From positions 806,001 through 870,000 of the forward strand of contig CAWABU010000002.1 in NCBI GenBank assembly GCA_963780345.1: 64,000 nt of DNA, given 5' to 3'. This DNA is from PALSA-693 sp963780345. GTDB taxonomy: Bacteria; Actinomycetota; Acidimicrobiia; Acidimicrobiales; Palsa-688. The notes beneath the pieces are model-generated. The model ran no database searches. It worked only from the letters and a program-made list of their open reading frames with translations, and was not told the origin of the DNA. A program made the translations under genes and the position numbers. Of this stretch, positions 50,901 to 59,243 are shown piece after piece; positions within the stretch are counted from its first letter, which is position 1, and the number at the start of each line of letters is the position of its first letter.

Positions 50901-51388
50901 CGGCGTCGGTCGACATGATCGGGCGCGACAGCGGGACGGGGGTAGGCGATGCCGTTCTCGCAGCCCTAGCCGAGGCCCGCCTCGGTCCGGAAGACGAACT
51001 TGGCAGGGACAGGGCGGTCGCGGAACGGTTGCCCGGAGAGCTGGTACATCGGCTGCAAGGCATCCTGATGGAACGGCTTGACCGGGATGTGGAACGCAGG
51101 AAGAAGGAAAACTTCTCTCTCATCACAACCCGGCGGATCAGCCTCGAGGAAACCTACTCCCGCAAGGTCAAGCAGATCCGCAAGAGCATCCAGACTATGC
51201 GCAGCAGAGGGAAGACAGGAAGCATCCATCTGCACGAGGCCCAGTTGCGCAAGCAGGCAGATCGATTGGCGGAGGCTCAGGCAAAGCTCGATCGGCTGGC
51301 CGACGGAAGCATGGAGCTGGAGTACCTCGCAGTCTGTGAGGTGTCGATACGAAGGGGCATGGAAGGTGGCACTGGCAGAACAGGCTGA
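47945..51388 (+). CDS. SNF2/RapA-like helicase
   Basis: This intact 1147-residue protein has an N-terminal domain of about 220 residues, then IFRPYQFRPVIRL, LIADEVGLGKTIEAGLVWTE (Walker A, about residue 244), LIIVDEAHVFRN (about 348) and LVLLSATPLNLGNEDLYTLL. An acidic insert near 575 (DDDEADGELLADDDEVPDN) separates the lobes. The second lobe has RVASEGLDFEFCSAVMNYDL and VEQRIGRIDRIGQ (about 690-725). The last 150 residues are coiled-coil. Helicases of this layout occur in DISARM (DrmD), BREX and related systems, but no partner methylase is present. The next gene overlaps its end by 23 bases. Confidence 0.85.
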   Translation: MVFRRAPGTLKLPVAPLSYHPVLADSGKIIENLQPFRVLLVGGTVPDEIAAAHDTRQVAANPADLPTGVYCFDEGAGRAVLIVSAGGVPGPASIAHWDAPDDDPLINAFGWLEHLWDIGTVVSHPLFRIGDEARTVPNGEEVRIRRRQYLGGAWRYDVRLGGRTITLAESQLAEPQIDDDPLVWIGRDPSEPRAFAATLTRAKLADQLSDTVYSFRASRTIFRPYQFRPVIRLMEAERLRLLIADEVGLGKTIEAGLVWTELDARSQAGRVLVVCPSMLVEKWKTEMEDRFGYLLTTLDQPGLAEFLRKLDTDRLPERFHAICSVERLRSWSGLAELAEIGPRFDLIIVDEAHVFRNPETRSHALGSLLADWADALVLLSATPLNLGNEDLYTLLNLLAPGDFDDPYVFEQRLQPNAVLNRIRASLLDRSVTNETRRSWLTAVHDMAFGPAVEARYQFEELSELLDSHTLTHGDVVKARQLLSRLHALSGAITRTKKAEILEGKTVRDAQAVPVLWAPAEAIFYAEFDSWQREQARRRGFPVGFVTQMPLRLASTCLPAARDLLLERDWGVSEPGFDDDEADGELLADDDEVPDNRSDDELLPPPRSLLDAASALGDVDTKFDALAETLLPIIRSGKRVLLFTFSRRALSYLERRLSPMLRLGVLHGGVGHQARHEVIRRFRANGLDLVIATRVASEGLDFEFCSAVMNYDLPWNPMEVEQRIGRIDRIGQTEDKILVVNFHTPGTIETDIIERVHQRIGVFTNSIGELEPILQSCGSQLRKAMFDFTLTREEQERRLDQTLSAIEEQSLAQKEVEDATAFLSSTDQVEIAGLEQDLLSSGRYIGQLELARLLEDWARTDQNAACSLTKDGLRLQLRGTIALAAQLHEVQAAGERSADEIDRLVRAFRNEQEVTLCLDQELARISGETLLTSTHPFVRAALRTPGNYIARYSEIGCESGKAEPGRYLVLFAVARWRGIQPANELWAASVDMIGRDSGTGVGDAVLAALAEARLGPEDELGRDRAVAERLPGELVHRLQGILMERLDRDVERRKKENFSLITTRRISLEETYSRKVKQIRKSIQTMRSRGKTGSIHLHEAQLRKQADRLAEAQAKLDRLADGSMELEYLAVCEVSIRRGMEGGTGRTG

Positions 51389-53453
51389 AGCAAACGCGGA
51401 ACTGGCGTACGAGCGATCGAACAATGAGCGCTACCTCGCCGAGCACGATCGAACCTTACGAGACGTTCGGGAAATCCGGGTCCAGACGGGAGGGCGGCGC
51501 AACGGGATCTGGTTGGGCACCATAGAAAACCGAATACCGATCGCCCGTGGCGTGGAACCTCTCGCCGGGCGGGTTGCACTCGACCTCGACGACCCGCTCC
51601 TCGGGACCAGCTTCTACATCGGCAACTGGCACCACGAGTGGCCCGGAGTGTGCGTGGTGAGTTGGGCCACGCCCATGGCCCGTCTCTTCTACATGACCGA
51701 ACCGGACAGGGAACTCGACCTTGTCGACAATGTGGTCGCCCGGCGCACCTTCACGCCACGCGGACGGGACCTGATCTCATTTGAGGACGAGATCACTCGC
51801 CCAGAGGCATCAGGCTCCCAGCCCTTCCGCCCCTCGACGGGCGGCGCACTCAAGGTTCGGCCGGCCCCCTCGCCGGGGCGCCGACCTTCAGAACCAGCGC
51901 GTCGACGGCCGACAATCTCCGCCGAGCCCGCTGGCAGCGCCATGCGTTCGCCACAGGAACGGGACGCCAAACTCGGTAGCGCCCCTCCGGAGACAAGTCA
52001 CGCCGGCGCGTCCACCCAGCCTAACCTCCGGCCCGCAACGGTCGCGGCCATCGCCACCAACCCGGCTCCCCGCCTCTCGAAACTTAACAAGCCCCTTCGG
52101 GCCTCTGACACAGTGATGGATGCGGTCATGAGGCCACGTACCGGGCGTCTCACGTCTGTCTTGGCCACCTTGCAGTCAGATCAGTACCGCCTGGTCACCT
52201 GGGAGAAACACCAGCCCCTCCTTGTTCAAGGTCATCCCGGGACCGGCAAGACCATAATCGCTACCCATCGGGCCGCCTATTTGACCCACCCGGAACGTGA
52301 AGACCAGCGTCCCCTCACCCGAGTGGCGGTCATCGGGCCGAGCGATCGCTGGGCCGACCATATCCGGCCGGCTATCAGTCAGCTCACCGACGGCCGAGCG
52401 ACCATAGATGTGCTGAGTCTGCCAGCTCTGCTGGGGCGTCTGGCGGCGGTCGATCATCGGTCGGACGACTGGACGAAAGACTCCAGACTTGACAGCGACC
52501 TATTCATCAGGCGCCAGGTCATCGGGGCGGTCAAGTCGCTCCATGAGCGACACCGGCTGAACGGAGATCGCGCAAAGGACGTCAGAACGGTGGTAGACGC
52601 CATCCTGACGGGCGGGTCTCCGGTGGGCATGACGGACGACGAGACGAAATGGCGGAAAGAGGCAAAGTCATTTAAGAACATACGGAAGTCCTCGCGGTAC
52701 CTGCCGTTCCTGGGAGCGTGCGGGCTGGCCGTGCGGCCATTCCCGAACAGCGAGAAGTGGGAGCATCTCATTATCGATGAAGCCCAGGATGTGCGACCGC
52801 TAGAATGGTGGATCCTCTCCAACCTCGTGACGGACGAGGGATCCGTCTCCCTCTTCGGCGACCTCAACCAGCGGCGCTGTGACTGGAGCTGTGCCGACTG
52901 GGATCAGATCCAGGGGAACATTGGTATACCGCAAGCGATTCAGGTCCGCGCACCTGAGGTAATCGAGCGGGGGTACAGGTCGACCAAGCTAATCCTGGAC
53001 TTCGCCAACCAGCTGCTTCCCAGAGCTGAACGCTCGGTCGAGCCACTTCGGGAGGGCCTAAACCCGGTCGTCGTCCGCGCATCTAAAGACGAAGTGCCCC
53101 GAACCGTCGTAATCCATGCACAGACACTCGGCGGCAGGTTCCGGGACGGGAAGGTATCGGTAATCACCGTGGACCCCACCTCGCTCTCCAGCGCCTTCCG
53201 AAGGGCCGGCTGGACACGACCCCCGACAAACGCCCAAGCGTGGTCCAAAGACGGAATGGTCATCGAAGTCCTTGCTCCATACGAGGCACGCGGACTCGAG
53301 TTTGACGGTGTCGTGGTCGTAGAACCGGATGCCTTCCCGCGGAACCTCGGTCGGCACGGAGTTCTCTACACGAGCCTAACGAGGGCTACACAGGAAGTCG
53401 CCGTAGTGCACAGTAGGCCACTGCCTGCCGGTATGAGAGCACCACGACGTTGA
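51366..53453 (+). CDS. UvrD/HelD-like superfamily 1 helicase
   Basis: GTG 51366 lies inside the end of the SNF2 gene and gives LAEQAEANAELAYERSNNER, a helical N-terminus like that of HelD/helicase IV. A beta-rich region (LGTIENRIPIARGVEPLAGR) and a Pro/Ser linker precede the motor: LLVQGHPGTGKTIIATHRAA (Walker A, about residue 288), HLIIDEAQDVRPLEWW (about 468), SLFGDLNQRR and VIERGYRSTKLILDFANQ. The C-terminal lobe has PYEARGLEFDGVVVVEPDAF and VLYTSLTRATQEVAVVHS. The 695-residue protein is intact. The overlap implies it works with the SNF2 protein. Confidence 0.85.
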   Translation: MALAEQAEANAELAYERSNNERYLAEHDRTLRDVREIRVQTGGRRNGIWLGTIENRIPIARGVEPLAGRVALDLDDPLLGTSFYIGNWHHEWPGVCVVSWATPMARLFYMTEPDRELDLVDNVVARRTFTPRGRDLISFEDEITRPEASGSQPFRPSTGGALKVRPAPSPGRRPSEPARRRPTISAEPAGSAMRSPQERDAKLGSAPPETSHAGASTQPNLRPATVAAIATNPAPRLSKLNKPLRASDTVMDAVMRPRTGRLTSVLATLQSDQYRLVTWEKHQPLLVQGHPGTGKTIIATHRAAYLTHPEREDQRPLTRVAVIGPSDRWADHIRPAISQLTDGRATIDVLSLPALLGRLAAVDHRSDDWTKDSRLDSDLFIRRQVIGAVKSLHERHRLNGDRAKDVRTVVDAILTGGSPVGMTDDETKWRKEAKSFKNIRKSSRYLPFLGACGLAVRPFPNSEKWEHLIIDEAQDVRPLEWWILSNLVTDEGSVSLFGDLNQRRCDWSCADWDQIQGNIGIPQAIQVRAPEVIERGYRSTKLILDFANQLLPRAERSVEPLREGLNPVVVRASKDEVPRTVVIHAQTLGGRFRDGKVSVITVDPTSLSSAFRRAGWTRPPTNAQAWSKDGMVIEVLAPYEARGLEFDGVVVVEPDAFPRNLGRHGVLYTSLTRATQEVAVVHSRPLPAGMRAPRR

Positions 53454-53594
53454 CAGAGGTAACGCACGCCGGCGGCGATCCTCGCCCAGGAGCCGCCGGG
53501 TGGTGCCCCACTTCTATCGACGGGGATACCGTGGCGATCCGAGGCGCATGGGGCAGGCACGCAACACCTGCATGATCCGGTCCCCCCCCTAGCA

Positions 53595-53664
53595 CCTTGT
53601 CGCCAGATGGTCACAGCCTGTCGCCACAGGTCGAGACCCGCAACCAACTGATGTCGGACAATGG
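53595..53664 (+). promoter_or_regulatory. Shared regulatory element, copy 4 (unknown-family gene)
   Basis: It reads CCTTGTCGCC, TGTCG 21 bases on, GTCGAG at 53630-53635, CGCAAC and ACAATGG at 53658-53664. It is used as the reference copy. The leader after it holds a perfect hairpin, CGGGCG-ACC-CGCCCG (53674-53688), a GAAAGGG ribosome site and a 7-codon ORF (ATG 53705) overlapping the main GTG 53707. Confidence 0.75.
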
Positions 53665-53706
53665 CAATAGCAACGGGCGACCCGCCCGGACCAGAAAGGG
53701 CGCGAT

Positions 53707-55247
53707 GTGGGTGTCGGCAGAGCGATAGAGGTAGGCGACCGCAGTCGGTTCGACGCGCTTCTGACCGAAATCGGCACATCGTCACGATCACCCCTGGTGG
53801 TCGCCACGTTACTCGACGGATCGACGCGGCCCGGTATAAACGTCGAGGAGCTCGCCACGCAGGTCGCCGGAGTCGCAGAAGTTTATGTCTTATCGCCTCG
53901 CGCCACCTTCTGGTTGACCGATGCGCTCGGTGACAAAACATTGTCGGTCCACTCGGGCTGGACACGGGTCTATCCGGCGTCGCAAGAGTGGCGCACCTGC
54001 CCCTGGTTGGCCCCCACTTCCGGCCGGATCCAGACGGGCGGCTGGGACAGGTCGAACAGGTGGTCGAGGCCGCGCTCGATGCGGCGTTCCGGGACGGCCA
54101 CGTGCAGCCCGCCGTGCAGGTCTCCCATGGAGAGTCGGCCGTAGCTGTTGTACGAAACGTCGTTTCGCCGACGCAGGTGATTGTTCAGGTGGAAGGGAAC
54201 GGTCAGGCGATCATGCGGACCCAGCACCTATTTCGGGGTTTGCCAGCCGACCGACTTGTGGCTCGTGGCCAGCGTTTCGAGGGCCGGTGGAGTCCCGTGG
54301 GGATTATGGGCGAGTTTGTGCCCGACCCAGTCAAGGACGACTTGGCTGGCCGTGTCGACGAGTTCGTCGGTGATGGTGTGGTGACGTCGGCCTTCGTTGA
54401 CTCGGTGGCACATGAACAGATTCGGCTACTGCTTCATCCTCAGGTACCGCTGACCGTGATTGCCGGAGCTGAGGGCGATATGGCGCTGCTCGCCACCGCC
54501 GGCGACGTGGTAACAGCCGAGATCATCCGCCTCGATGGTCATCTGTTGGCTTGTTTCTCCGGTGAATCACCCATTCCGGCGATGTCAGTCTTCCCTGGCG
54601 GCCCGCCTTGGCTTCCAGATCAGCGATTACCGAGGAGACCTTGTTCAGTACCCGGGCGAGCGTCGTCTGATCAGCCGGTGGCGACGGGTTCAGATGGCGA
54701 TCAGTCTTCCGCCCTCGAGGACGAGCTAGCCAGGGCTGGTCAGGCCCTTGCCGATGCTAAATCGACGATTCGTGAACTTCAGGGCGCGCTTCGAAGATCT
54801 CGTCGACTGGCCGTACCCAAAGTATTCAGCGACCCTGACCGGCAGTTCCGTTTTGAACTCGAAGTGGCCTATCCAATTCAGGTCGACGAGTCGAGCCGGG
54901 AGCGATATCGGTGGCCGGACAGCTACCTGATCGGGCCCGAGTTCTTGGCCAGTGTCGATCGCCTTGTATGGGCCGGTGGAATATCGCGTGAAAAGATCCT
55001 CGAGGTCTGTGTGGACGTACTTACCGGTCGGGCACGTGACAGGCCTGTCCGAGCCGTCAAAGAATGGCTCGCCTCAAAGAACGGGCAGGCCTTGGTTCGC
55101 GCCTCAGATGGCGCACACGCGATGAGGACACGATTGCAGAACTCCAGCCACGCCGCTCGGCGATTGCGGTATTGGTGCCTTCCCAGCGGCGTTATCGAAC
55201 TGGACTGCGTCGGCGTGCATGACGACAACCTTCGAGGCGACAATTGA
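53707..55247 (+). CDS. Unknown-family protein with two beta (S1-like) segments, coiled coil and C-terminal domain; one frameshift
   Basis: From GTG 53707 the N-terminal domain has SPLVVATLLDGSTRPG, GVAEVYVLSPRATFWLTDAL and GDKTLSVHSGWTRVYPAS. The frame changes near 54010, where restoring one C in a C-run gives WLAP-HFRPDPDGRL, and continues VEAALDAAFRDG, VVRNVVSPTQVIVQVEGNG, GIMGEFVPDPVKDDLAGRVD and VVTSAFVDSVAHEQIRLLLH, two beta segments that could be S1-like. A helix ALEDELARAGQALADAKST leads to DSYLIGPEFLASVDRLVW, VCVDVLTGRARDRPVR and ARRLRYWCLPSGVIELDCVG, a C-terminal domain common in actinobacterial hypotheticals. A truncated paralogue lies at 16802-17412. Total about 513 residues; no enzyme motif recognised. 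Confidence 0.65.
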
Positions 55248-55742
55248 GGCCGTCAGCGGCCTGCTCCCGTGCTGCGGCGGTGTGCTCGGGGCGGGGTGGT
55301 CGGGCCACCGGCTCGGCCGCATGGACCGCCCTCGCGGTGGCCGGGGTGTTTATCGTCGGGATCGAGGCCCCGCGATCTTGATTCGCTGCAGGCGGCCGCT
55401 ATGGCGCAATGCAAGCGGGGCTACCAGCGCCTTCGCTCGATCAGAGGTGCGAACCGGTGAAACCCTGTCGATCTCACCTCCGTAACCGATGTTTCGAGCG
55501 CGACTTTTCCAGTACCCGTGCGATTCCGACGTGATCCTGCTGTGCAAGCGATGAGCGGGAACTGGGCCGCTCAACGACTATGACAACGCCTCCCGCATCG
55601 CGATCACGCAGTTCCTGCGCGATCGGCGGGTTCTGTCGACGCCACGATCCTATCGGCGCCTCGCCGCAAATGTCGCCGCTCTGCATCCAATGGCGATCGC
55701 ATCCTGCACTGGGGTCGACTCGGGCGGGCTGAGGGTGGGCCT
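55248..55742. other. 495 bases without a recognisable gene
   Basis: Short frames on both strands lack recognisable motifs. The stretch runs from the stop of the unknown-family gene to the glycosylase remnant. Confidence 0.4.
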
Positions 55743-56010
55743 CAGATGCCCCGCACAGCGTTCCCGCGCTTGACGTAGCGCGGGCAGGCGCCGAGCAGCG
55801 GGCAGGTTGGGCAGTCCGGCTGACCCCGCTAGCACCAGCGCCGCCCAATGTCCCACGCCGGGTTGTCGAGGGCCCCACGGCGGTCGGGGTTGAGTGCACG
55901 GGCCACCGCCACCATGTGCCCGACATCGTCCCGTTCTGGAATGCCGGTCCGGAGGAAGACCCCCGCGACATGGATATCGTATGCGATGTCGCTGCCACGG
56001 AGATGTCCCG
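55743..56010 (-). pseudogene. HhH-GPD/endonuclease III-like C-terminal fragment with an in-frame stop
   Basis: The frame reads DIAYDIHVAGVFLRTGIPER, DDVGHMVAVARALNP and DNPAWDIGRRWC. A TAG follows directly after that Cys, then RGQPDCPTCPLLGACPRYV. Counting the stop as one codon, the Cys spacing is C-x6-C-x2-C-x5-C, the [4Fe-4S] loop of endonuclease III-type glycosylases. The catalytic HhH region is missing and the sequence joins IS1380 near 56010. Confidence 0.6.
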
Positions 56011-56760
56011 CAGGGCGTTGACAAAGGCGTGGCTACATCCGGCCGAATCCGAACGGGCCAGCATGGCTTGGCCGCCGTGGGGATCGGCGGCCCGGGTGGC
56101 CACGGGCAGCTGGGGCGAGGGCGTCGTCGAGCTTGGCCACGTGGTCCGCGGCGGTACCCGGGTTAGCGTTGCCGGGGCGCAGCCTGCCGGCCAGCCCTTC
56201 GCCCGTGCCGTCCAGAAAACACAGCAGGGGGCTGAAACCAAAGCCGTGCTTATAGGTCGGGGCGGGGGGCCTGCTCCTTGTCAGAGTGCGAGGTAACCAA
56301 GGTGGCGTCAAGGTCCAACACAATATTGGCGGAACGCATCCCGGCCTGCCACGCCGCGGCCCGGGCGGCCGCCCGAGCTTTCGCAATGTCGTCCAGGACG
56401 GCAGCATCCATCGCAGACAGCGTCCGCGATGCCGTGGGCGTGGACGCCACCTCACCGAAAAGATCCGGCTGATCCCGCAACACCCGCCGATCGGACACAC
56501 ACTCGCCACCGTCGACCAGCGTCACGGCCAGCTGGGTGAGCACCACCCCCGGTCATGCCCCTTATCACGCTGGCGGGTGGGCGACATAGCCTCGCCCAGC
56601 AAGGCGGTCAGGCCGACCCGATCGGCCAGCTCACCAACCAACACTGCACCGGCATGGTTGGCCACACCGCCACCATCGCCAGTCACCGTCAGCTGCTCTG
56701 CGGCCCTGCGAGCCTTCACCCTCAAGGTGCCCTCCTGGCGCTCCGGGAACTCGGCCTCGA
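56010..56760 (-). pseudogene. IS1380-family transposase, frameshifted and truncated
   Basis: Frames in order from the 5' end: ADRVGLTALLGEAMSPTRQR, then LTQLAVTLVDGGECVSDRRV, then NIVLDLDATLVTSHSDKEQA (first catalytic Asp), then YKHGFGFSPLLCFLDGTGEG and LAGRLRPGNANPGTAADHVA. The sequence leaves the transposase near DSAGCSHAFVNALRD, where the glycosylase fragment begins. The C-terminal half with the later catalytic residues is lost. Confidence 0.7.
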
Positions 56761-56853
56761 CAACCGCAGTATCCCTTGCCAGGAGAGCGTTATGGCGGAC
56801 GCACCCCGGTCACCGACCTCTCCCTACTAAACAGTGCGGGCTAGGGGCTGTGA

Positions 56854-57027
56854 GGCCTCATAATCCTGGTGGAGCGGGACAATCACCCTGACGGGTTCAA
56901 GCTGGTCTTTGGGGCGGACTGGTTATGCCAGGACTATCCTCAACTCCTGACCGAATCCCTGGCCGAGGAGGCGAAGTGGCAGCAGTCGAGGGAGAGGGCC
57001 CTAGCCGCGGCAAGCGCTGATGGCTAA
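56854..57027 (+). pseudogene. 3' fragment of a gene cut by IS1380
   Basis: An open frame without its own start reads VERDNHPDGFKLVFGADWL, QDYPQLLTESLAEEAKW and a charged helix ending AAASADG. It stops at TAA 57025-57027, overlapping the next ATG (ATGGCTAA). It is the end of a gene whose start was removed by the IS insertion; family unknown. Confidence 0.45.
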
Positions 57028-57523
57028 GAGCAAGGAAAACAGGCGGGGCAAGTCGAACGCTACTCAGAAGGGCGGCGGCTGGGTCTCATCCGGGGTTACC
57101 TCGTCTAAGCCCAGGAGGAACAAACGAACCGCCAAGCAATACGGGCCAAAGGTGGACCTGGGTCCACGGCATGTTGCCGGCCAACGGGTGACGGTCTACG
57201 GCAAGCCGGAAAAGCCGAAGGCGCAGCCAAGCACGACATCGGGTAGGGCCATCGTTGGCACATCCAGCGAAGGTCGTACTCTCACGTCGAGCACCTCGGC
57301 CCGACCACCATCGTCCGGAATCAGAACAGCGGGACCGACCGTGGTAGTGCCGAGGTCGTCAAATCCTCAGCCGAGGGCTGTCCTACCAAGTCGGTCACGT
57401 TCTGGTCAGCGACGTGCGATCGGCACAGCTGGGCCAACCGTGGTAGTGCCGAGGTCATCAAAGAAAGGGAAGCCAAGCCGAAGCGATGTCTTGGACATTC
57501 TTTATCCCGAGAGGCGCCGATGA
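57020..57523 (+). CDS. Basic low-complexity protein with a repeated motif, unknown
   Basis: The 167-residue product is rich in Ser, Arg, Lys, Pro and Gly and probably disordered. The segment TAGPTVVVPRSS occurs twice, about 35 residues apart, with related ARPPSSGIR text before the first. The C-terminus ends SRSDVLDILYPERRR. The ATG lies within the stop of the preceding remnant, so it was the second gene of a coupled pair now lacking its partner. Nucleic-acid binding is possible from charge alone. Confidence 0.5.
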   Translation: MAKSKENRRGKSNATQKGGGWVSSGVTSSKPRRNKRTAKQYGPKVDLGPRHVAGQRVTVYGKPEKPKAQPSTTSGRAIVGTSSEGRTLTSSTSARPPSSGIRTAGPTVVVPRSSNPQPRAVLPSRSRSGQRRAIGTAGPTVVVPRSSKKGKPSRSDVLDILYPERRR

Positions 57524-57642
57524 CCAACAGCATTCAAGCGGTCTCGATGCACATCTTCATCAGCCACTGCCGGGCTCGAACCGCCACGGACCGGCACACT
57601 GAAGCGCATCTCGATCATCACCGACTAATCTAGAAGAGACAC

Positions 57643-57671
57643 TTGTTTTTTAGATATCTTATCTGTATCAT
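57643..57671 (+). promoter_or_regulatory. AT-rich promoter with an operator-like dyad, giving a leaderless mRNA
   Basis: TTGTTT (57643-57648) and TATCAT (57666-57671) are 17 bases apart and the ATG at 57678 lies 6 bases after the -10 box, so the transcript is probably leaderless. The spacer holds a perfect AGATA-TCT-TATCT dyad (57652-57664), well placed for a repressor. Confidence 0.6.
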
Positions 57672-57677
57672 CATCAC

Positions 57678-58595
57678 ATGACTCTTCAGCCCATGACTCT
57701 GAAGCCAGGCGATCAGATCCAGCGCCGGGAACTCCACGACTACCTGGGTGGTCAGACCCAAAGTGGCATCAGCCCCTCCAGCCGAGCGCCGGTCGTCCTG
57801 CTCTTTTCCAACCCCTCTGGTGAAGACCACGGCTACTACGACGGCTGGCATGACGACGGCTTCTTTCATTACTCCGGCGAGGGCCAGCGCGGCGACCAGG
57901 AGATGCGCCGAGGCAACAAGGCGATCCGCGATCATCTCCAAGACGACCGCCAACTGCACCTGTTTCTGGGGCAGGGCAAGGGTCGTCCCGTAACCTACAT
58001 AGGTCGGTTTGAGCTTGTGGACAGCTACTCCGATGACGCCCCGGAGACCGGAGGTGGCCCTCTTCGCAAGGTGATCATGTTTCGCTTGCGGCCCATCCAA
58101 GACGACGACGGAAGCCAGCCACGGCTGGACCTGGGGCCCAGGGTCAGGGTGGTCGAGCCGAGGGAAGGCCCGTCGGTCGAGGACGTGCCGCTGGAGGAGC
58201 ACCAGACCGAGCGGTACTACTTGGATCGCAGCCGTGAGCCCACTGAGGCGGAGCGTCGCGAGGCTCGCTTACTCCAGGACTACATCCAGACCTGCAGAGC
58301 GAGCGGGCACCACTTGGTGCGCCAACGGATCACCCTCCCCGGCGAAGCTAAACCGCTCTTCACCGACCTGTACAACGCCACTGACCGGCTCCTGATCGAA
58401 GCCAAAGGGACAGTCACCCGAGAAGCCATCCGTATGGCTATCGGCCAGCTTCTCGACTACCAGCGGTGGGTCGATCCCCGGCCCCGGCTTGCGATCCTGT
58501 TGCCTGAGCGACCCCGAGATGACCTCATTCATCTCATCGCCGACTGCAAGATCGCACTGATCTACCGAGACGACACCGAGTTCCGATCCACGTGA
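57678..58595 (+). CDS. Type IV restriction enzyme: SRA-like domain plus PD-(D/E)XK nuclease
   Basis: The 305-residue protein has the SRA/YDG-like stretch VVLLFSNPSGEDHGYYDGW and FHYSGEGQRGDQEMRRGNKA, IRDHLQDDRQLHLFL and GKGRPVTYIGRFELVD, as in ScoMcrA-type readers of modified bases. A helical linker (EPTEAERREARLLQDYIQT) leads to the nuclease: LYNATDRLLIEAKGTVTREA (Asp and E-x-K) and RMAIGQLLDYQRWVDPRPRL (Q motif). It is expected to cut DNA carrying modified cytosine or similar. It is intact, single-gene, and has its own leaderless promoter. Confidence 0.85.
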   Translation: MTLQPMTLKPGDQIQRRELHDYLGGQTQSGISPSSRAPVVLLFSNPSGEDHGYYDGWHDDGFFHYSGEGQRGDQEMRRGNKAIRDHLQDDRQLHLFLGQGKGRPVTYIGRFELVDSYSDDAPETGGGPLRKVIMFRLRPIQDDDGSQPRLDLGPRVRVVEPREGPSVEDVPLEEHQTERYYLDRSREPTEAERREARLLQDYIQTCRASGHHLVRQRITLPGEAKPLFTDLYNATDRLLIEAKGTVTREAIRMAIGQLLDYQRWVDPRPRLAILLPERPRDDLIHLIADCKIALIYRDDTEFRST

Positions 58596-58667
58596 GGGTC
58601 GCCGTCACCTGTCCTGATCTGGCATGAGTTCCCGTCGGAGCTGCGCCACTAGCCGGGGGCGGTCGCC

Positions 58668-58871
58668 ATGACAGCCCACGCCGCAGACCATAGGAGCGTC
58701 CCTGGATCCGCACCTCCCTATCTCTCTACCGTGTACCTCGTCCTGATGGTACTCGCCGGGGTCATCGCAGCCACTGGCGTGGCGATGATCGTCAGTGTCA
58801 TCCGGCGGGAGCGCCGGGGTCCGCCGCGCCACCTGGCCGACGACGCTGACGACTGGCTCAGGCGGCAGTGA
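58668..58871 (+). CDS. Small single-pass membrane protein
   Basis: The 67-residue ORF from ATG 58668 has one strong hydrophobic helix, VYLVLMVLAGVIAATGVAMI, followed by a basic segment (RRERRGPPRH) and an acidic end. GCCGGGGGCGG lies upstream as a poor ribosome site. The inside-positive arrangement is consistent with a real membrane peptide. No family recognised. Confidence 0.4.
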   Translation: MTAHAADHRSVPGSAPPYLSTVYLVLMVLAGVIAATGVAMIVSVIRRERRGPPRHLADDADDWLRRQ

Positions 58872-58938
58872 ACTCGAGATGGTGTAACCGAGCCTCGCCA
58901 CGGTCTTCTGCGACCAGCGGCGGCGTCGGGTCTGAGCC

Positions 58939-59239
58939 TCAGATGACGAAGGCGCAGATGGTGCCGCCCCTGTTGGCCTCGATCACCTGTGAACGTCGAA
59001 CCCGGCGGAGGGCGCTCGCCACGTCCACGTACACCTCGTGTGCCTTCGTCCGGTCGGGCAGTGGGATCTCGCCTCCGCACGGCGTCCTCGATCAAGGGGC
59101 AGGCTGCCTCTGCGATGAGCCCCCACAGTTGCCCTTGCGTCCGGCCACCGCCGTAGGCCTGAAGGTCTGGGGCCGGAACCGGGACGGTGACGAACTCGAA
59201 GTACTCGTCGTCGGCAAAGACCCGGAGTCGCACCTGCAT
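58939..59239 (-). CDS. Small hypothetical protein, one frameshift
   Basis: From ATG 59239: MQVRLRVFADDEYFEFVTVP, LQAYGGGRTQGQLWGLIAEA and CPLIEDAVRR. After a one-base shift it continues GEIPLPDRTKAHEVYVDVAS, RVRRSQVIEANRGGTICAFV and a stop at 58939. The assembled protein is about 100 residues. It starts 4 bases after the membrane protein stop on the same strand, so the two form an operon. Confidence 0.5.
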
Positions 59240-59243
59240 GGCG

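Noticed and set aside
48000..51388. Calling the SNF2 helicase a DISARM DrmD on the strength of the nearby drmC remnant
   Set aside because: No drmA, drmB or methylase is present, drmC is a broken fragment 4.7 kb away, and SNF2 helicases of this layout occur in several systems.
53454..53594. Run of eight C bases near 53582 and surrounding gap as a possible regulatory feature
   Set aside because: It is a plain homopolymer in an intergenic gap and a likely site of length error; nothing else supports a function.
53988..54020. Possible programmed frameshift, because both paralogues (53707 and 16802 loci) change frame after the same VHSGWTR block
   Set aside because: The two shifts differ in position and direction. 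In the full copy one base is missing in a C-run; in the fragment one base is extra near an AA pair. Both look like homopolymer indels, not a shared slippery site.
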